DNA of 64,000 bases from Hemicentrotus pulcherrimus (Eukaryota; Echinodermata; Echinoidea; Camarodonta; Strongylocentrotidae), in NCBI GenBank assembly GCA_003118195.1, contig BEXV01000030.1, positions 58,019 to 122,018 of the forward strand, in the 5' to 3' direction. Positions 26,635 through 39,344 of this stretch are shown piece by piece. Positions within the stretch are counted from its first letter, which is position 1; each line of letters opens with the position of its first letter. The notes below the pieces were generated by a model, which worked only from the letters and a program-made list of their open reading frames with translations, did no database searches and was not told the DNA's origin. A program made the translations under genes and the position numbers.

Positions 26635-27748
26635 ATAGGACATACATGACATATTCATAACTCCTGCAAAGTTCTACCAAATTTGAGGTTGGCTGCAAAA
26701 GGGACATAGTATCTTTAAAGGTTGTTTTCTTTAAGGGACTAAATAGGTGAAGGTAAATTTTTTTTCTTTTACTCATTGCTCAGGACCAAATCAATAAGAT
26801 TAATCTCTGTTATGGATTTTTTATTAGAAGCTAATGGGGGTTCTTATACACCCTTAGGAGTCTGGATAAAAGTTATTGATTTCTTCAAACTATATAAACA
26901 ACTCTGTAAAAGCCTCTCAAGTTTGCAAGCAACCTAATAGAGATACAGTGTGACTCTTGTTAATCCCTTTGCAATTAGCCCCTTTGCCAAAAAAGGTGCC
27001 TTGTTATTGAAAAGAGGTATGAATCCTTACATTCAGTCTTACCTGGAGAGAAAATGTATACTATTGTAAATAAAAAAGGGATATCCTCTAAACTTGGATT
27101 GAGTAGTTAAGTTTGCTTGCATTTACTGTTAAATAAAAGAATGAAAAGTTATTGTTGGTGACCTAGAATATATTTGGTGTCACTTGGGAGAGTCTATTAC
27201 ATATCAAATCACCACTGGGAATCCATTTCAGGAAAATGATGACCATTAGATGGCCATTTACTTTGACAGTAAAATCTACCACAGAAACTCCTTGGAAAAC
27301 CTGTTTTTTAAAATTTTGAATACAAGAAGGGACCTGTCAGGTGTCATATTCATTTCTTATAATGGCAATTGACATGCAATTGATTTGTTTTGATTTTGAA
27401 AATGAATATGAGTTAATGAGGTTTCATGTCACTCTTTTGTATAAATGCACGGGTTGTGGGTTCAAAATCTACAATTTTCTGCATTTGGGGCAAATTTCAA
27501 GTTTTCTTGAAAACTAAGGCCAGGTTGGTTAAGCAGGTCACTAGGTTGGTGGTTACCCTTTTCCCCCCATGTTTTGGCCAATTATAAATCAATGAAGACC
27601 CAACTTGTTAATTGGCCAATTAGCGATCTTTATTTTGATTGCAAACAACATTATGCCATATAATTTTATGAAGGAAGAACCGCTTTGAGGTTCTCAATTA
27701 TTGCATCTGTAAAGTCTGGCTCTATTCCTGATTATGTTTGCTGAAAGC

Positions 27749-27805
27749 TAGAAAGGCATTATCTCTGTATAAACTCATACAAGTTTACACCATTCTGGCG
27801 CTAAG
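27749..27805 (+). repeat. GGCATTATC/CTGGCGCTAAG hairpin family, member 1
   Basis: The member begins CTAGAAAGGCATTATCTCTG and ends ACACCATTCTGGCGCTAAG, with about 30 variable bases between. GAAAGG(C) faces CCATTC to give an imperfect stem. It aligns with the reverse complement of the 63.19 kb member at both ends (AAGGCATTATCTC and TTCTGGCGCTAAG) but little in the middle. It lies in intron with no other feature near. Confidence 0.6.
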
Positions 27806-28196
27806 TAGATGATATGTTCTAATACCATTAGAATTATTTGGAGTATTTACAATTTGCTTTAATCAGTAATCTTTCAAATCTGAAGTGGATCTGCACTGCA
27901 AACATGCCACCTAATTATCCTGCAATAATGTAACAATAAAAGCTACCATACCCAGGGTCCGTCAGTACCATAACTCTAATCTTTAATCACTTTACAATGA
28001 TAGAAATCTTTTCAATGAAATAAAATAAGCATTAAGTGACAAAAAGTAAGAAGCTGTTTTGTTTGTGTGTTTGATGTATATATTTGTACGACCATGCATT
28101 TTACTACTTAACTCATTTCATTCCATTAGAAGAGATGCACTTATCTCATTTCATTGATAACAAATGTCTCAGACTTCAGTAATCCAGTAACCCCTC

Positions 28197-28206
28197 TTTA
28201 GGTAAG
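28197..28206 (+). other. Weak AG|GTAAG juxtaposition
   Basis: CCCCTCTTTAG is followed immediately by GTAAGAACA. The 5' splice site half is good, but the pyrimidine tract is only about nine bases and AG dinucleotides lie close upstream (TTCAGTAATCCAGTAA). It is listed as a weak recursive-splice candidate. Confidence 0.2.
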
Positions 28207-29028
28207 AACATCCCATGTCATTTTATTCGGAAAGAATAGGAGGAAATCCTATTGCGATGGAATTAGCAGAATTAACGTGTATACTGAAACCTGGGTGAAG
28301 AAACTGATGGATTTGAAGGTCTCTCCCTGTATCTCACTTCCAAGCATCGTTAAATGTACATTATCTATCCTTTTCTTATATGATCATTTTATTATCATTT
28401 TCTAGTTCAGCAAAGTTCCTCCTAATAGTCGATATAGAAACTGTTTCCCTTTTGGATCAACGAGCTAGTTTTGATATCGGGAAAATGTCTTCATCCCCTC
28501 TCCCAAAGTTTCATTTTTTTAAAGAATTATTGATTCCTCAACCATGATTCTTCAACAATCTATGTAACCACTTATAATGTGCTCTGGGCACTTTTATGAA
28601 AGTATTTATAAGTATATAGATAATGGATGTATACTATGCTACAGTTATTTGCTCAAATGTCTCGAGGTTATCTTTACCTCAGAATCTAAAAGAGATAACA
28701 AAATGCATTCAAAATTGTTCATAACATAAGGAACTGTTATTTACAAGCTCTGTGAGGGTTAAATGAAAATTCAAAGACTTGGAAAGAATGGAATATGTTT
28801 TTCAGAAAGAAACAAATCCAGCACACCTGCATACTGATCAGACAATATGAAGGAAAAAAGTAACTTATCGTTAGATGTCTGTCTGTGAGTTTTCTGCTCA
28901 ACTGAGCACATCATTCTATTGGTGGGACTAAAGCGCATTATAGGTCCATTCAGGGAAGTTTTAGCGGTAAGTTGTGCACTTTATTTTGATGTCTGTTTAT
29001 CCCCTCCCTCTGTTGGCCTTCTTTCTAG

Positions 29029-29053
29029 GTCTTATTTCGCTTCAGTTGTACAG
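29029..29053 (+). other. Candidate microexon (25 bases) or recursive splice site
   Basis: A good acceptor, CCCTCTGTTGGCCTTCTTTCTAG, ends at 29028. After 25 bases ending TTGTACAG comes GTAAGCAT, a good donor. Read as an exon it is not a multiple of three and would shift the frame after the phase-0 PDZ exon, which would favour a decoy or poison role. Read as a recursive site, TTGTACAG|GTAAGC is the junction. No protein similarity supports coding use. Confidence 0.3.
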
Positions 29054-31335
29054 GTAAGCATTGGCATTGTTCAACATTCGGCATTCTCTTTTGGAGTGAA
29101 ATGAAACATGAAAATCGTTGCTACCTCATCTCACACCTTTGTGCGTGTGAAGTCTAGTGTTTTCAATACAAGGAGTCAACATCCTATATCTAAAGACCAG
29201 GGTTATGGACCTACTTTGTTCGGGATTAGGGATTTACCATTTTAAGGAATTTCCCTTGTGAGTTTACTAATTTTCATGAGTAATAAACAGATTACCAAAA
29301 AGATTAAGAAGTAAGAATTAAGGAAGATCTTGGGCATTATAATAAAAGCTAGTTTTTCACACACGATCTCCTTTTTTCTTAAAAGTTAAAAAAACCTGGA
29401 AATGTTTAGATATTATTGATTCTAATTACTTTTAAGAGCATTTAAAGAAAATGTAAGAACAAGTTTCATAACTTTTAAGTTTCTGTGAAAACCATAGTCG
29501 ATGGAGCTTGGTTAACAATTGACAATGCCTTTTATTCAATGATTCCACTTTTGTATGATTATTGATTACTTAAAATTGAGGTGTAGACGGATCAAACAGA
29601 GCTCTGTAAATATCACAATCTGATTTCTTGTATTTTCTAGCAGAATTGACAAGTGTAGTATGTTTGCATTGCTTTAACCTGTTGTTTGATGTGACATTGT
29701 GTGGATGTTTCCATCTGAGGCTTGTTATTTGGGTGTTACTGAAGGTAAACATAGTCTTACAGGTGTTCATCTGGGAAAGGAGCTTGGCGGAACTTCTCAC
29801 TGATTGAGACCCAACAATGCTGCACAAATTCTTCACACCTTTCTTTAGAAATCACACCTGAGCCATAGCTCGGCTTTACCGGCTGAAACACTGCGATTAA
29901 TCTAGTGCTTTCTCCTTTTTCGGTTTGCACTTTGCAACAAGTCAGGTGATAAGGTGCAGAAGGGTTCGTTCCGAATAATCAATAGATGGCGAATGCCGAT
30001 CTCTGCGTGTGGTCAGTTTTCCTCGTGAGGGCGACTCCTTGTCTGTTCTCCCCGCCACACACCTGCATTTCCAGCTTGCCTCGGACTCTTTCCCTGCTTT
30101 GCTTTGACGATTTAACACATCAGCAACATCAAAGCGCAGCCAATTTTCAGTCCTTTATCACACCAACATTGGAGTTAATGATGGGTGCTGGTGTTAAGAA
30201 AGAGTACCAACAGGGGGCCCCCACTCTGCTCGCAAAAAGCGGAAGAACGTGGTGTGATTTTTCATAAACTGATGTAGAGTTCTAAACACCAACGTGTCAA
30301 TCACACCTCTATTTATTGGCATGTGCCAAATTCGGTCGCATTTTTAGCCAAAAGATGCAGTATTGGATGTTTTACTTACAGATGAAGGAACATCTTTAGT
30401 ATATATTGTTGCTCATCGACTCACTGTACTTTTGACCTTTCATCTAATTGTGTCAAGAACCCTTAGCCTAAAGAGATTTGATTTGGCAAGAATCAACGAA
30501 CCCCAGATCAATACCTCAACCAGGCAAACTGTGTAAAGTACCTTGAAGAAATCTTGCAGATTTTATTCGAAGGATACAAACTAAACCAAAATAACTCGGA
30601 TAAACTCAAACTCAACTAATGCCACTTTATCATTCAGTTTCTCCTGATGCAACTAAGTCAAACAAGAATTTATAACACTAAAAAGGGGGACTTATTTTTG
30701 TTTGGTAAGCTGCTTGTAGATATCACCTACTGTAGCTTGTAAGATAAATTGTTTTGAATGAATGATAGCCGTGTATGATTGTCCAATCTAATACGGAATA
30801 GGAATAAGTAGATCCAAATAGTTTAATTTCTATTATTCCCTCTCCATAGGCTAATATCAAGCATATGAGCTTCTTTAAGTCCGTACTCTAACCTACAAAC
30901 TATAACCAAGTTCAGCAAACTCATAATTTTCTCAAATACGTCAAATCTCTCAAACAAAGATATATTTAGTAATAAAGGGGTGCTTCTCATATATTGCCAT
31001 CGTCTTTGACCAAGACCGGTGATAAGAAGGCTGATTTTTGTTTATGCAAAATTGGTTTGTGAGATAGCGGCATGTCCTTTGATGTAACAGAACCAGGAAC
31101 GTTCTTGTTTGATGTTCCCTCATTTAGTGTTTGTCAGAGCCCAACTTCTAGACTGCCAAATTAAAGCAGGTATTATTTTGATTGTTTAGACCTAGCTAGA
31201 CTGGTTAAATCAAACCCCTGTTCTTGCTTTGTTTACTAGGGAGCCAGGCATATCTATGGTATGTGTTCATTATCACAAGTCTTTTGTTTTAACAAGTTCG
31301 CCTTGATTAGGAATCCAAAGTGAATCAATTCTTGT

Positions 31336-31377
31336 CCACTTACTTGAATATTGACCACTTACTTGAATATTGACCCC
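31336..31377 (+). repeat. Tandem duplication, 20-base unit
   Basis: CCACTTACTTGAATATTGA occurs twice back to back, joined through CC. The copies are identical. Confidence 0.85.
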
Positions 31378-31899
31378 ACTATTGGAACAGAGAATAGAAA
31401 AAAAGTATGTTTGTATTGGTTAGATTGAACCGCTAATAAAAATGATTCAGCAATTTATCTTGTGCAACAATAGAAGTTGTTCAATACTACTTGGTATAAT
31501 TGCAGTTTATTGTATGTTGTGTGCATTCTACACTCGAATTGTATGGATTATTACCATGTAGGGTTGCTTGTAATTGTAGTTCTAAATCCCTATAATATTT
31601 TATTCCTATTTGTAGATTTAGTTTGATCAGTCTCAGGTCATGACCTAGTATAACTCGTAAACAATGCATGCAATAGAACTAGAACTGTAAAGAGCGATGG
31701 GTGATGATTTTCTGTGGTATAACAGTGTAATAAACAAATTAGATGCGGAAAATCCTCTAATTTTACTCATCAATGAATGGATGCAATATTTACATTGGTA
31801 GAATAGGAATCCAGTATGCATCCAGCCCAGTTTTCTCTGAAACCTGATATATTGACCAAGCGGATGTGCTTGGAATATGGCGCTTCTCATATTTCCATA

Positions 31900-32110
31900 C
31901 AGCAATTCGGTGTTGGGAAATGGCGAGCGAGATGAGTGCGCTTTCTTCTCATCTGCTTTAGCGCGGCTCGGACCCTGTGTGCAACGCCACCGATGCCCAT
32001 TGTTCGAGCGGGTCAAGAACCTTGGGTAGTGACTTCACACCCGTGTTGGACAGGGGCAGTGTGATGGTAGTTGGTGTACGGATAGGCGCGTTGGCGGTTG
32101 CTAGCTGTAA
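31900..32110. other. GC-richer block in AT-rich intron
   Basis: This block (CGAGCGAGATGAGTGCGC, TTTAGCGCGGCTCGGACC, GATAGGCGCGTTGGCGG) is clearly richer in G, C and CpG than its surroundings. Its frames are open on both strands (31645-32016 and 31977-32381), but neither has a recognisable domain or splice context. It may be a regulatory element, or an unmethylated patch where CpG has survived. No function can be read from it. Confidence 0.3.
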
Positions 32111-35024
32111 ACAAAGCCGCCGTCTTCATTACATTGAACATTTACGATTTGGGGATCTTCTTTGCCTAATGCATATTCACGGATCCCCTCTGTTTATGAG
32201 ATGTGTGAATGAATTTGAGATTTGTTCCAATGTTGGAAGTTTTTCCTTTCCTCAGTCTGGAGTTGGGAGCCATGATTTAGTAATTAACATTGAGATAAAT
32301 GTAATTTGTAAGAAAGTGTGGGCAATGGAATTGGATGAAATTAATCTTAGCTATAAATCATGCAAAAACAAAGCATATTAGTATCAATATTTAGGGTAAA
32401 TGAAATAACTTTGACTTTTCAAATGTAATGCATGTTAAAATTGAAAATGGTCAACAATTTTGTTAAATTAAGTCAAAATTTGTAAGCTCTATATCTACTG
32501 TGCTCTATTGTGATAAATTATAGTCTGACATAATGATTTGCTCTGTGAAAAATAACCAAATGAAATAATCTTTTGTAAACCGTCAATGACTAGAGTCACT
32601 ACATTCACGTGATCATCCAAAGGCTGTCTATTTTGTAGGTTTTAGGTTGATTTTAGACGTGATGGATGATTTGTATCATTGCTTTCCTAAACTGACACCA
32701 ATTGAAAATTCATGAATAGAGTCTCCATGACAAAATATATAGAATGTGAGAATGTTTGCTGACATGCAATATCAGCTTCCATGCTATCTATGGCAGTGAT
32801 CTCGTTGTATTTTTTCCCTCTCCACTACTGTCTTCCCCCCTCTCGTTGAGACCCGACCGATGTTCTTCATTTTTGGTTTAGCCGTTCCCCTATTCAACCA
32901 CTTCTGACTCTAGCTTGCCGACCCCTAGGGGTAGCCCAGAATGTAACTAATGAGAAAAATGAGAAGTGATCAATTAGGAGGGGATTTCTTCCCCGCCCGT
33001 AACAAAGCACCCAAAATGGTGCCCTTTTTCTCGGCTGGCCCTCAATCGCCATGGTAGTTTGATACTTCTTGGTGAGTCAGAGCCTCGTAATTGGGCGCTT
33101 TAGTCTTTCTATGCTCTCATTCCTCGCTATCCACATCCCCTCTCTCTCCTCCTCAATCTCCCACCCCCTCTCCTTTTTATCCACATTGTCTCCCTTCCTC
33201 ATTGTCTCTCTTTATCCATGACCTTATTATCTTGGGTGTCTCTGTATCTCTCAAGGCATTCAATCTGCTCTCCCGTATCGGGGTGATAATTGCCTGAGAC
33301 AAAGGATGTTTGCCACTTCAACGCCTCTCTACCAGTAGAACACCCCCCAAAACCCATCCTGGTTTCTTGAAGAGCATAGGGTGGTTACTCCAATTTGCTT
33401 GTTGCAGAGCGATACTTTGAATTGTGAATCATGCCTCTTACACGCCCTTTCCCCCTCCAATCCCCCCCAGTACAAATCCCCCAGTTTTTCTTTTTACTGT
33501 AATGTTTGAAAGCTTTAACAGAGCAACTGCCTGCCAATCAGCGGCTCTCCGGTGAAAGGAATGAAACCACAGAGTGCAGACTAAAGAACCCGGACAAACA
33601 TTTTCCAGCCTACCACTGAACAAGAGGTTGTGACCTCATGTTGGCAAGCCGTTCAAATTTTGTTATTCCATCTTGTCTGCAGATCGAAACTGTCCCTCGC
33701 CCCCTTCCCTTTCAATCCTCCCCTTGCCTGGATGAGATAAGAAGGACCATTTATGTGTAGATGGGTATCGTCACCAGCTAGCTTTTTGAGTATTCATGAA
33801 TGAAATTGCCTTGAGAGGGCTCTTCACTCGGCCTGTGTGCTTGAACATGAATTAATGCATACATTTGTCCTTCTCACCCCATGTTAGTTCAACAATCCTA
33901 AGATAGTGCACAAGTACCCCCGGTTCTGATAAATAGAGTACTTAGACAATCACCATCTGAAATCTGTGAACGACACACATTCATACATGTTTTTATCCAC
34001 TTAGCAATATTGATAATTGTTTCCTGGAGAGGGTTAGAGAAAAAATGTCCGTCTTTTATTATTCCACATGGTTGTTCACCTCACTCAGGGAAATGTACCA
34101 GTACCCTGCGTAATAAGAGACCTTTGATAATTGAGGGTGCGAGATTTCGGGAGCTATTGGAATGAAGTTGTTTTGTTTTATATTTGTAAGATCAGAGTTG
34201 AATGAATGGAGGGAGTGTCTTCGATTGCTTTAAAGTTGGAAGAGAGAGGGGATTTGGTCTAGGTAGATTTTGAATACAACTACAAATACAACATAGAGAA
34301 GAAACAAAGTTCTGTTAAGGACAATCTTTCAGCTCCATGATGAAATGGTTGACTCCCTCCCTCTTGCATTTGATGTGTTGCTTGGTTGACATGCCACAAT
34401 AGCTTTTGGTCATCATAGTCATAAAGGCCTCCTATTTGCATCTTCTTGACTTTTATTTCTCTCATTTATTTTTATCTGGCTCATTTAATGAAGTCTCTTT
34501 GAAAAGGAACCAAATTTATTCTCTCCTTATGAAAAGTATGTTTGATGTGTTGTATGTTTATTGATATTTTAATGACACCGATGACTTATGTATGCTTGTA
34601 TATCCAATCCTCTCTTGCTTCTGCAATTTTCTATAAGTTGTTGCTATAAATGTCCTCAAGAATTGAAATGAAAGACAATAACATTTTGTCCCTTCTGGAA
34701 AATCAGTGTATAGAATGAGGATGCAGGCAGGGACACCATGTTGAATTTCTGTCTTCTATTTTAAGAAGATCATTAGATGAGTCAAAATATTGAAACATGT
34801 CCGAGATTTATTGGAAGGCCAGTCTGAAAGTCCAGAGATGACTACTTGGTGATGAAAGATTTTCATTCCATTTCCTCATACAAACAATAATATTAATGTT
34901 CAGACAATGAGGCTCCCATTATACAGCACATGCATTAGTAGGAGCGATAGGAAAAACAGAAAAGGGAGAATGAGTGAAATTAGAATGGCATATGGAGGAG
35001 ATGATTTTTACATTACGTGTGTTT

Positions 35025-35086
35025 GGAGCCAGAAGGGCGCTAACCCATATGCTATGATTACACAGATAATGCCCTTCTTGCGCTGA
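35025..35086 (-). repeat. GGCATTATC/CTGGCGCTAAG hairpin family, member 2
   Basis: On the + strand GGAGCCAGAAGGGCGCTAA and CAGATAATGCCCTTCTTGCG flank about 24 bases, including CATATGCTATGATTACA. AGAAGGGC pairs perfectly with GCCCTTCT. Inverted, it reads AGAAGGGCATTATCTGTG ... TTAGCGCCCTTCTGGC, matching the 27.75 and 63.19 kb members. The centre contains POU- and homeodomain-like words (ATATGCTAT, TGATTACA), which may be coincidental. Confidence 0.65.
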
Positions 35087-35100
35087 GCTGGCGATTAGCC

Positions 35101-35430
35101 TGATTCATTAGGAGGTGGAAAAGAGATGATGAAACAGATGGAAGAGCTTTCTTCTTTCATTTAGTACACCTCTGTGATTGATGGATTCTACTAGGGATTC
35201 TGAGAGGATGAGCGGAGGAAAGGAGGAGGCTTGTAACCAGGGAAATTAGAATTATGATGTGAAGTAGAAAGAAGAGAAAAAGATGCATGCTAGGTGGAAC
35301 ATGAGAGATTGAACTGTATTAAAAAGATGAGTCTAGAGTCAATTGGTATAAGGGAGACTGGAGCTCAAGGAGGTTATGAGGACAGGAGATGACATTAATG
35401 GAAAGATGAAAGGAAGAATAGGAGAAGATG
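35101..35430 (+). repeat. Purine-biased, non-repetitive stretch
   Basis: About 330 bases are strongly biased to G and A on the + strand without being a simple repeat (GAGGATGAGCGGAGGAAAGG, GAAAGAAGAGAAAAAGATG, GGAGAAGATGATGAGG). It begins right after hairpin member 2. It carries no splice sites or long frame. Confidence 0.6.
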
Positions 35431-35809
35431 ATGAGGCGATAGTCTAGAAATTAAAACCAAAATATTTAGGAAAGAAAGACTTGTAGGTATATTGTTGCAA
35501 GAGTAGAAGGGCATTGATACAAACCCTTTTTTGTGTGTCCATTTTTGCTGAAATATGAAGTTGCGCCCGAGGCAAGAGCTGTATTTGGAACAAAGATGAT
35601 AAACATAGCCCCGTGCCATTCACCCCGGGGCTATATCACTTCTAGGAGGCTCCGAGTAACTCTCTCTTTCTATCGATGTCTCCAAACCCATTTAAATAAT
35701 GCCATACGGACATGAAACAGATTTCAACTTGAATATGAATGAGTACTTCATGTTCTCAAATATTTTCTCAGTTTAGTCGTGGATTGTGGGGGCTAGACCG
35801 GACACAAAA

Positions 35810-36030
35810 GGATAGAGGGCATACATCGCCAATCCCTCGTGTCAATTGAGCCGGCCACGGTGTGGTCGTGCCAGACTCGAGCAGAACACTCAAACGTCCT
35901 AATTTCCACCATCGGCGGAGATCGTCCAGGTTGGGTTACAGATCACGGAGTAATCAAATCGGCGTGTTGTTGTCCCTGTGAATGGGTTATGTGTTTGAGT
36001 GTGCAATTGTATCCCCCGACTGGGTTCACA
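35810..36030. other. GC-richer block before a CT tract
   Basis: GAGCCGGCCACGGTGTGGTCG, ATCGGCGGAGATCGTCCAGG and similar phrases make this block GC-rich relative to its surroundings. Open frames here run into the CT array and are not convincing genes. No function is assigned. Confidence 0.3.
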
Positions 36031-36069
36031 CCCCCCTCCTCTCTCTCTCTCTCTCCCTCTCTCTCTCTT
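36031..36069 (+). repeat. (CT)n microsatellite
   Basis: CCCCCCTCCT leads into CT dinucleotides with one CCCT interruption, ending CTCTCTTAG. Although it ends in a pyrimidine-tract-plus-AG arrangement, nothing coding follows. Confidence 0.9.
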
Positions 36070-36253
36070 AGCATTGCTCATTGATGAATATTAAACACAT
36101 TTCAATCATACCCCCTTCATAGATATATATACTTGGTAATCATATCAAGAACATCCATGAACACATACCTTTCATGTGGACTCTGTGTTAACATACAAAT
36201 CATGGATATGGATTATTCATTTCTGTCATATTAAGTAGGCTTTAACAAAAATT

Positions 36254-36441
36254 GTACATTTGTAACTTTACTGCAAGGTGAACCATTGCAAATTAATTTT
36301 CTAATCTCTTTTTAGTATTCTGTCCATTGATAATGATAATGACTTCAGTACATTTGTAACTTTACTGCAAGGTGAACCATTGCAAATTAATTTTCTAATC
36401 TCTTTTTAGTATTCTGTCCATTGATAATGATAATGACTTCA
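36254..36441 (+). repeat. Perfect tandem duplication, 94-base unit
   Basis: A unit starting GTACATTTGTAACTTTACTG and ending GATAATGATAATGACTTCA is present twice in direct succession (36254-36347 and 36348-36441), with no difference that I can see. Each copy carries TTTTCTAATCTCTTTTTAG, an acceptor-like pyrimidine tract with AG. Either it is a very recent duplication or the assembly joined two haplotypes or misplaced an overlap. Confidence 0.92.
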
Positions 36442-38349
36442 GCTTCAGTCGGTGTATGATTTAATGGTCATTTCTCTCACAGTTGCTGTTTTTAAGCCCC
36501 AAGTTTTACTTTTTGATATTTAATGATTTCTTTGGGTCTATAACAGAGGGGCAGGAGGGTTCTGCTGTAAGTGGATTGCTCTATTTTGCCAAGTCGCGTC
36601 GAGTCGCGTCGGATCACGAGGCGGGGGACGGAGGTTTGTTTAGTGAAACCAACCGACACATACACTGTGGCAATAATGTATCTCAAGTTGAAAGGAATAT
36701 GGATTTCTGTATCAGGTCTGATGATGATTCTCCTGTAGCCTGAGGGCAATCAAACAGGGATCGAAGAAAGCAAACTAATGTGAGTAACCCAAGAAAGCTG
36801 CCAGGCTAATGGCCTCCCAACCGATTGTCACTCACCATTCGGTTCATCTTTTCAGATACATTTCTTATAGTTTTCTTCCTCATGTTTTGGTCTTGTCAGA
36901 TGGAGGAAATAAAGTAAAAATACAAATTCTGATCAGTTTGATAAGATACATTTTTTCCCAAAAGAAGAAGATATTTTATTCGGTGACCTGTCCCTAGATA
37001 TGAAAAGAAAGGAATAAACATACAGTAATGTTTTTAAAAAAAATACTTTTCATGAGAAATTTTTAACAAGGAAAAAAAGCCCTTTAAAATACCATTGAAA
37101 ATGAAACAACATTTCTTGCCACTTTTAAGTATATGTATTTATATCTAAGGTCAAGATAAGATGTACATGTAGTATCAGCTTTGCTAGGTGAAAAGTCATA
37201 TAATCATTTGCATTCAGCCTGAAATTTTCTCTCCGCGAGCATGTAAAGGGTGTATAATGCTTTTAAAAATTAAGAGACTCTTTAATACCAACTCTGAACA
37301 TGATTTAGGGATCATACCTTCCAAGCATTCTTTTTGAAGTGGGACATTTGATTCCTAATAGAAGGAGAAAATTTGGTTGTGAAACTTGGTAACATGAAGA
37401 GGGAAATTCAAGACACAGGCACAGCATGAGGTACTTATTGTTGTGAAGGAAATAAGAAGTATTTGATCTTTGTTCATTTCATGATCTCATTGTTAAGGTG
37501 AGTTTATAATACCAATTTCTTTTTCATCTTTGTTTTGGATGTTTAATGATTACTGATATTGAAAACTAGAACCCATTTTAGAAGTTTGATTGCAAGTTAA
37601 TGTAAGCTAAATATAAAACATTCCTGATGCCTCATCAGGTGCACTGAACTCTGATTTCAGCAAAGTGATTGAAAGTCTGTCCAATTCCTGTCTTGTTTTC
37701 TACTGATACTGTGTGCAACCCTATATTTTGTAGGATAGACTTTCATATTCAAACCCCAAATCTAACAAGCCCTCCAAACATCGCTAATCATAAAGACTTG
37801 TTAATAGTAGTAGTGGTCAAAGAGGCTAGCCCTGGGGTACTACAAATGACTCAACAAATACTCTCTGTTTGATCAAGTCTGCAGTTCACACTTGCATAGA
37901 TTGCTTCCTTTTCTTCTGCATTGGCTCTAAGATGCTTTCTAGAAGCCGAAATTCTTTGAGCACGTTTACCCCCGCTGAACCCTGAGTATATTGTGCCCAC
38001 AACGCCCATCACAATGGTGGCAAGAAATCTGGAATACCGGCAAAGCTTATGATTAGGGCGGCAAGATCCCAAACTCAACAAAATAGCCAAGAATGCTATC
38101 AGTATAAAGCTCTTTCATTTGTTGGAAATTAAGAATTTATTCGGTTGAAAATAGGGATTACATTACCGATAGAGATATAAAGCTGGGAAGCAAATAGAGG
38201 CTTTGAGGATTGTAGACCCTGAAATAGAATTAAATGAGGCATGATTAGACACAAATGAATTGGGTTGGTGTAATCGAGAATTAGAGCTGAATTTCTTGTT
38301 GTGTTGAAGTAAGCTGTATTCATAACAAATAAATTGTAAAGAGGGTGGG

Positions 38350-38410
38350 GGGGGGGGGGNNNNNNNNNNNNNNNNNNNNNNNNNNNNNNNNNNNNNNNNN
38401 NNGGGGGGGG
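38350..38410 (+). other. Assembly gap (N run) inside poly-G
   Basis: Forty-three N bases (38360-38402) are flanked on both sides by G homopolymer. The gap size may be nominal. Single N bases also occur at 13501 and 39587. Confidence 0.98.
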
Positions 38411-38870
38411 GTACAGAAAATCTCTTAAAAATCAGTTACTTTAAATTGCCCTAAACATGATATTACATAGGGGGGGAGGCAGACTGTGCCATATGAATAT
38501 CAAATTTTTTGAAGTTTAGAAATGTTACAGTTACATTGACAAATCTGTATCTAACATTCTATATACGATTATGGCTATATATCAGACCAACAGGGTATTA
38601 TAGGTGTATGATGATGTATTGGCAAAATGGCTGAATAATTCACTAGACTAAGTATCACAGTCTGTTAATACACAAAACTTATTTGCTGTATTTTATATGT
38701 GAATATTGCTGAATGGAATCCATACTAGTTTTCCCCAAATTTTGTTTACAGGAAAGTATTATTTTGTCTTGCCATATCATGTTTCAACAACTATTTAACA
38801 GAATGTAGTATATTAAATAATGGTACATTGATGAGAATATCCTGCATTTAATCTATTAATTAACTTCTGC

Positions 38871-38944
38871 ATTATTTCTTCTTTTTGTTTCATGTGCTGT
38901 CTGGCTAATCTCCTGCTTCATCTCAACATACAGGTAAGCAAATT
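38871..38944 (+). other. Candidate recursive splice site A (ACAG|GTAAG)
   Basis: A pyrimidine stretch (ATTATTTCTTCTTTTTGTTT), then CATGTGCTGTCTGG, CTAATC (branch-point-like), CTTCATCTCAACATACAG, is followed without any exon by GTAAGCAAA. The junction is 38933|38934. No AG dinucleotide occurs between the pyrimidine tract and ACAG, as expected of a real acceptor, and GTAAG is a strong donor core. It lies about 35 kb into the intron. The same arrangement recurs at 56205-56276 with about 70% identity, confined to the splice-site block. In flies and vertebrates, zero-length exons of this form let long introns be removed in steps. That it is used here is inference. Confidence 0.5.
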
Positions 38945-39263
38945 ATTCATATAATGATAATCATATAATTTTTTGTTGTGGAGGATGAGCATGAATGTGT
39001 TCTCTTTGTTGTGGAGGGCGTTGTGTGAACCCATGTTGAAATGAAAACATGAATGCACTGTTTGCCATCTGTATGGCATATAGAGGTCTCTCTCTCTCTC
39101 CCTGATGGGATGTACGTTTTTATTTATGGAATGATATAATTGATGGGAGGTGATAAATTCTGATCGAATCTTAGGCTCCAGACTCCAGCAGCTGGCTATC
39201 CTCCCGGGAGATGTCTTGGAGAAAGATGGTGATGCAGATGAAGAAGAACAAGATAAGGTGGAT

Positions 39264-39311
39264 GGAGAGAGGCAGAGAGAGAGAGAGAGAGACAGAATGA
39301 GAATGACTGGC

Positions 39312-39344
<33 letters not shown>

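Noticed and set aside
31645..32381. Opposing 123- and 134-codon frames in a GC-richer block
   Set aside because: They are open mainly because the block is GC-richer. The peptides have no motif and the two frames overlap on opposite strands.
35505..35525. GTAGAAGGGCATTGATAC as another hairpin family member
   Set aside because: One end only; no CCCTTCTGGC partner at the family spacing.
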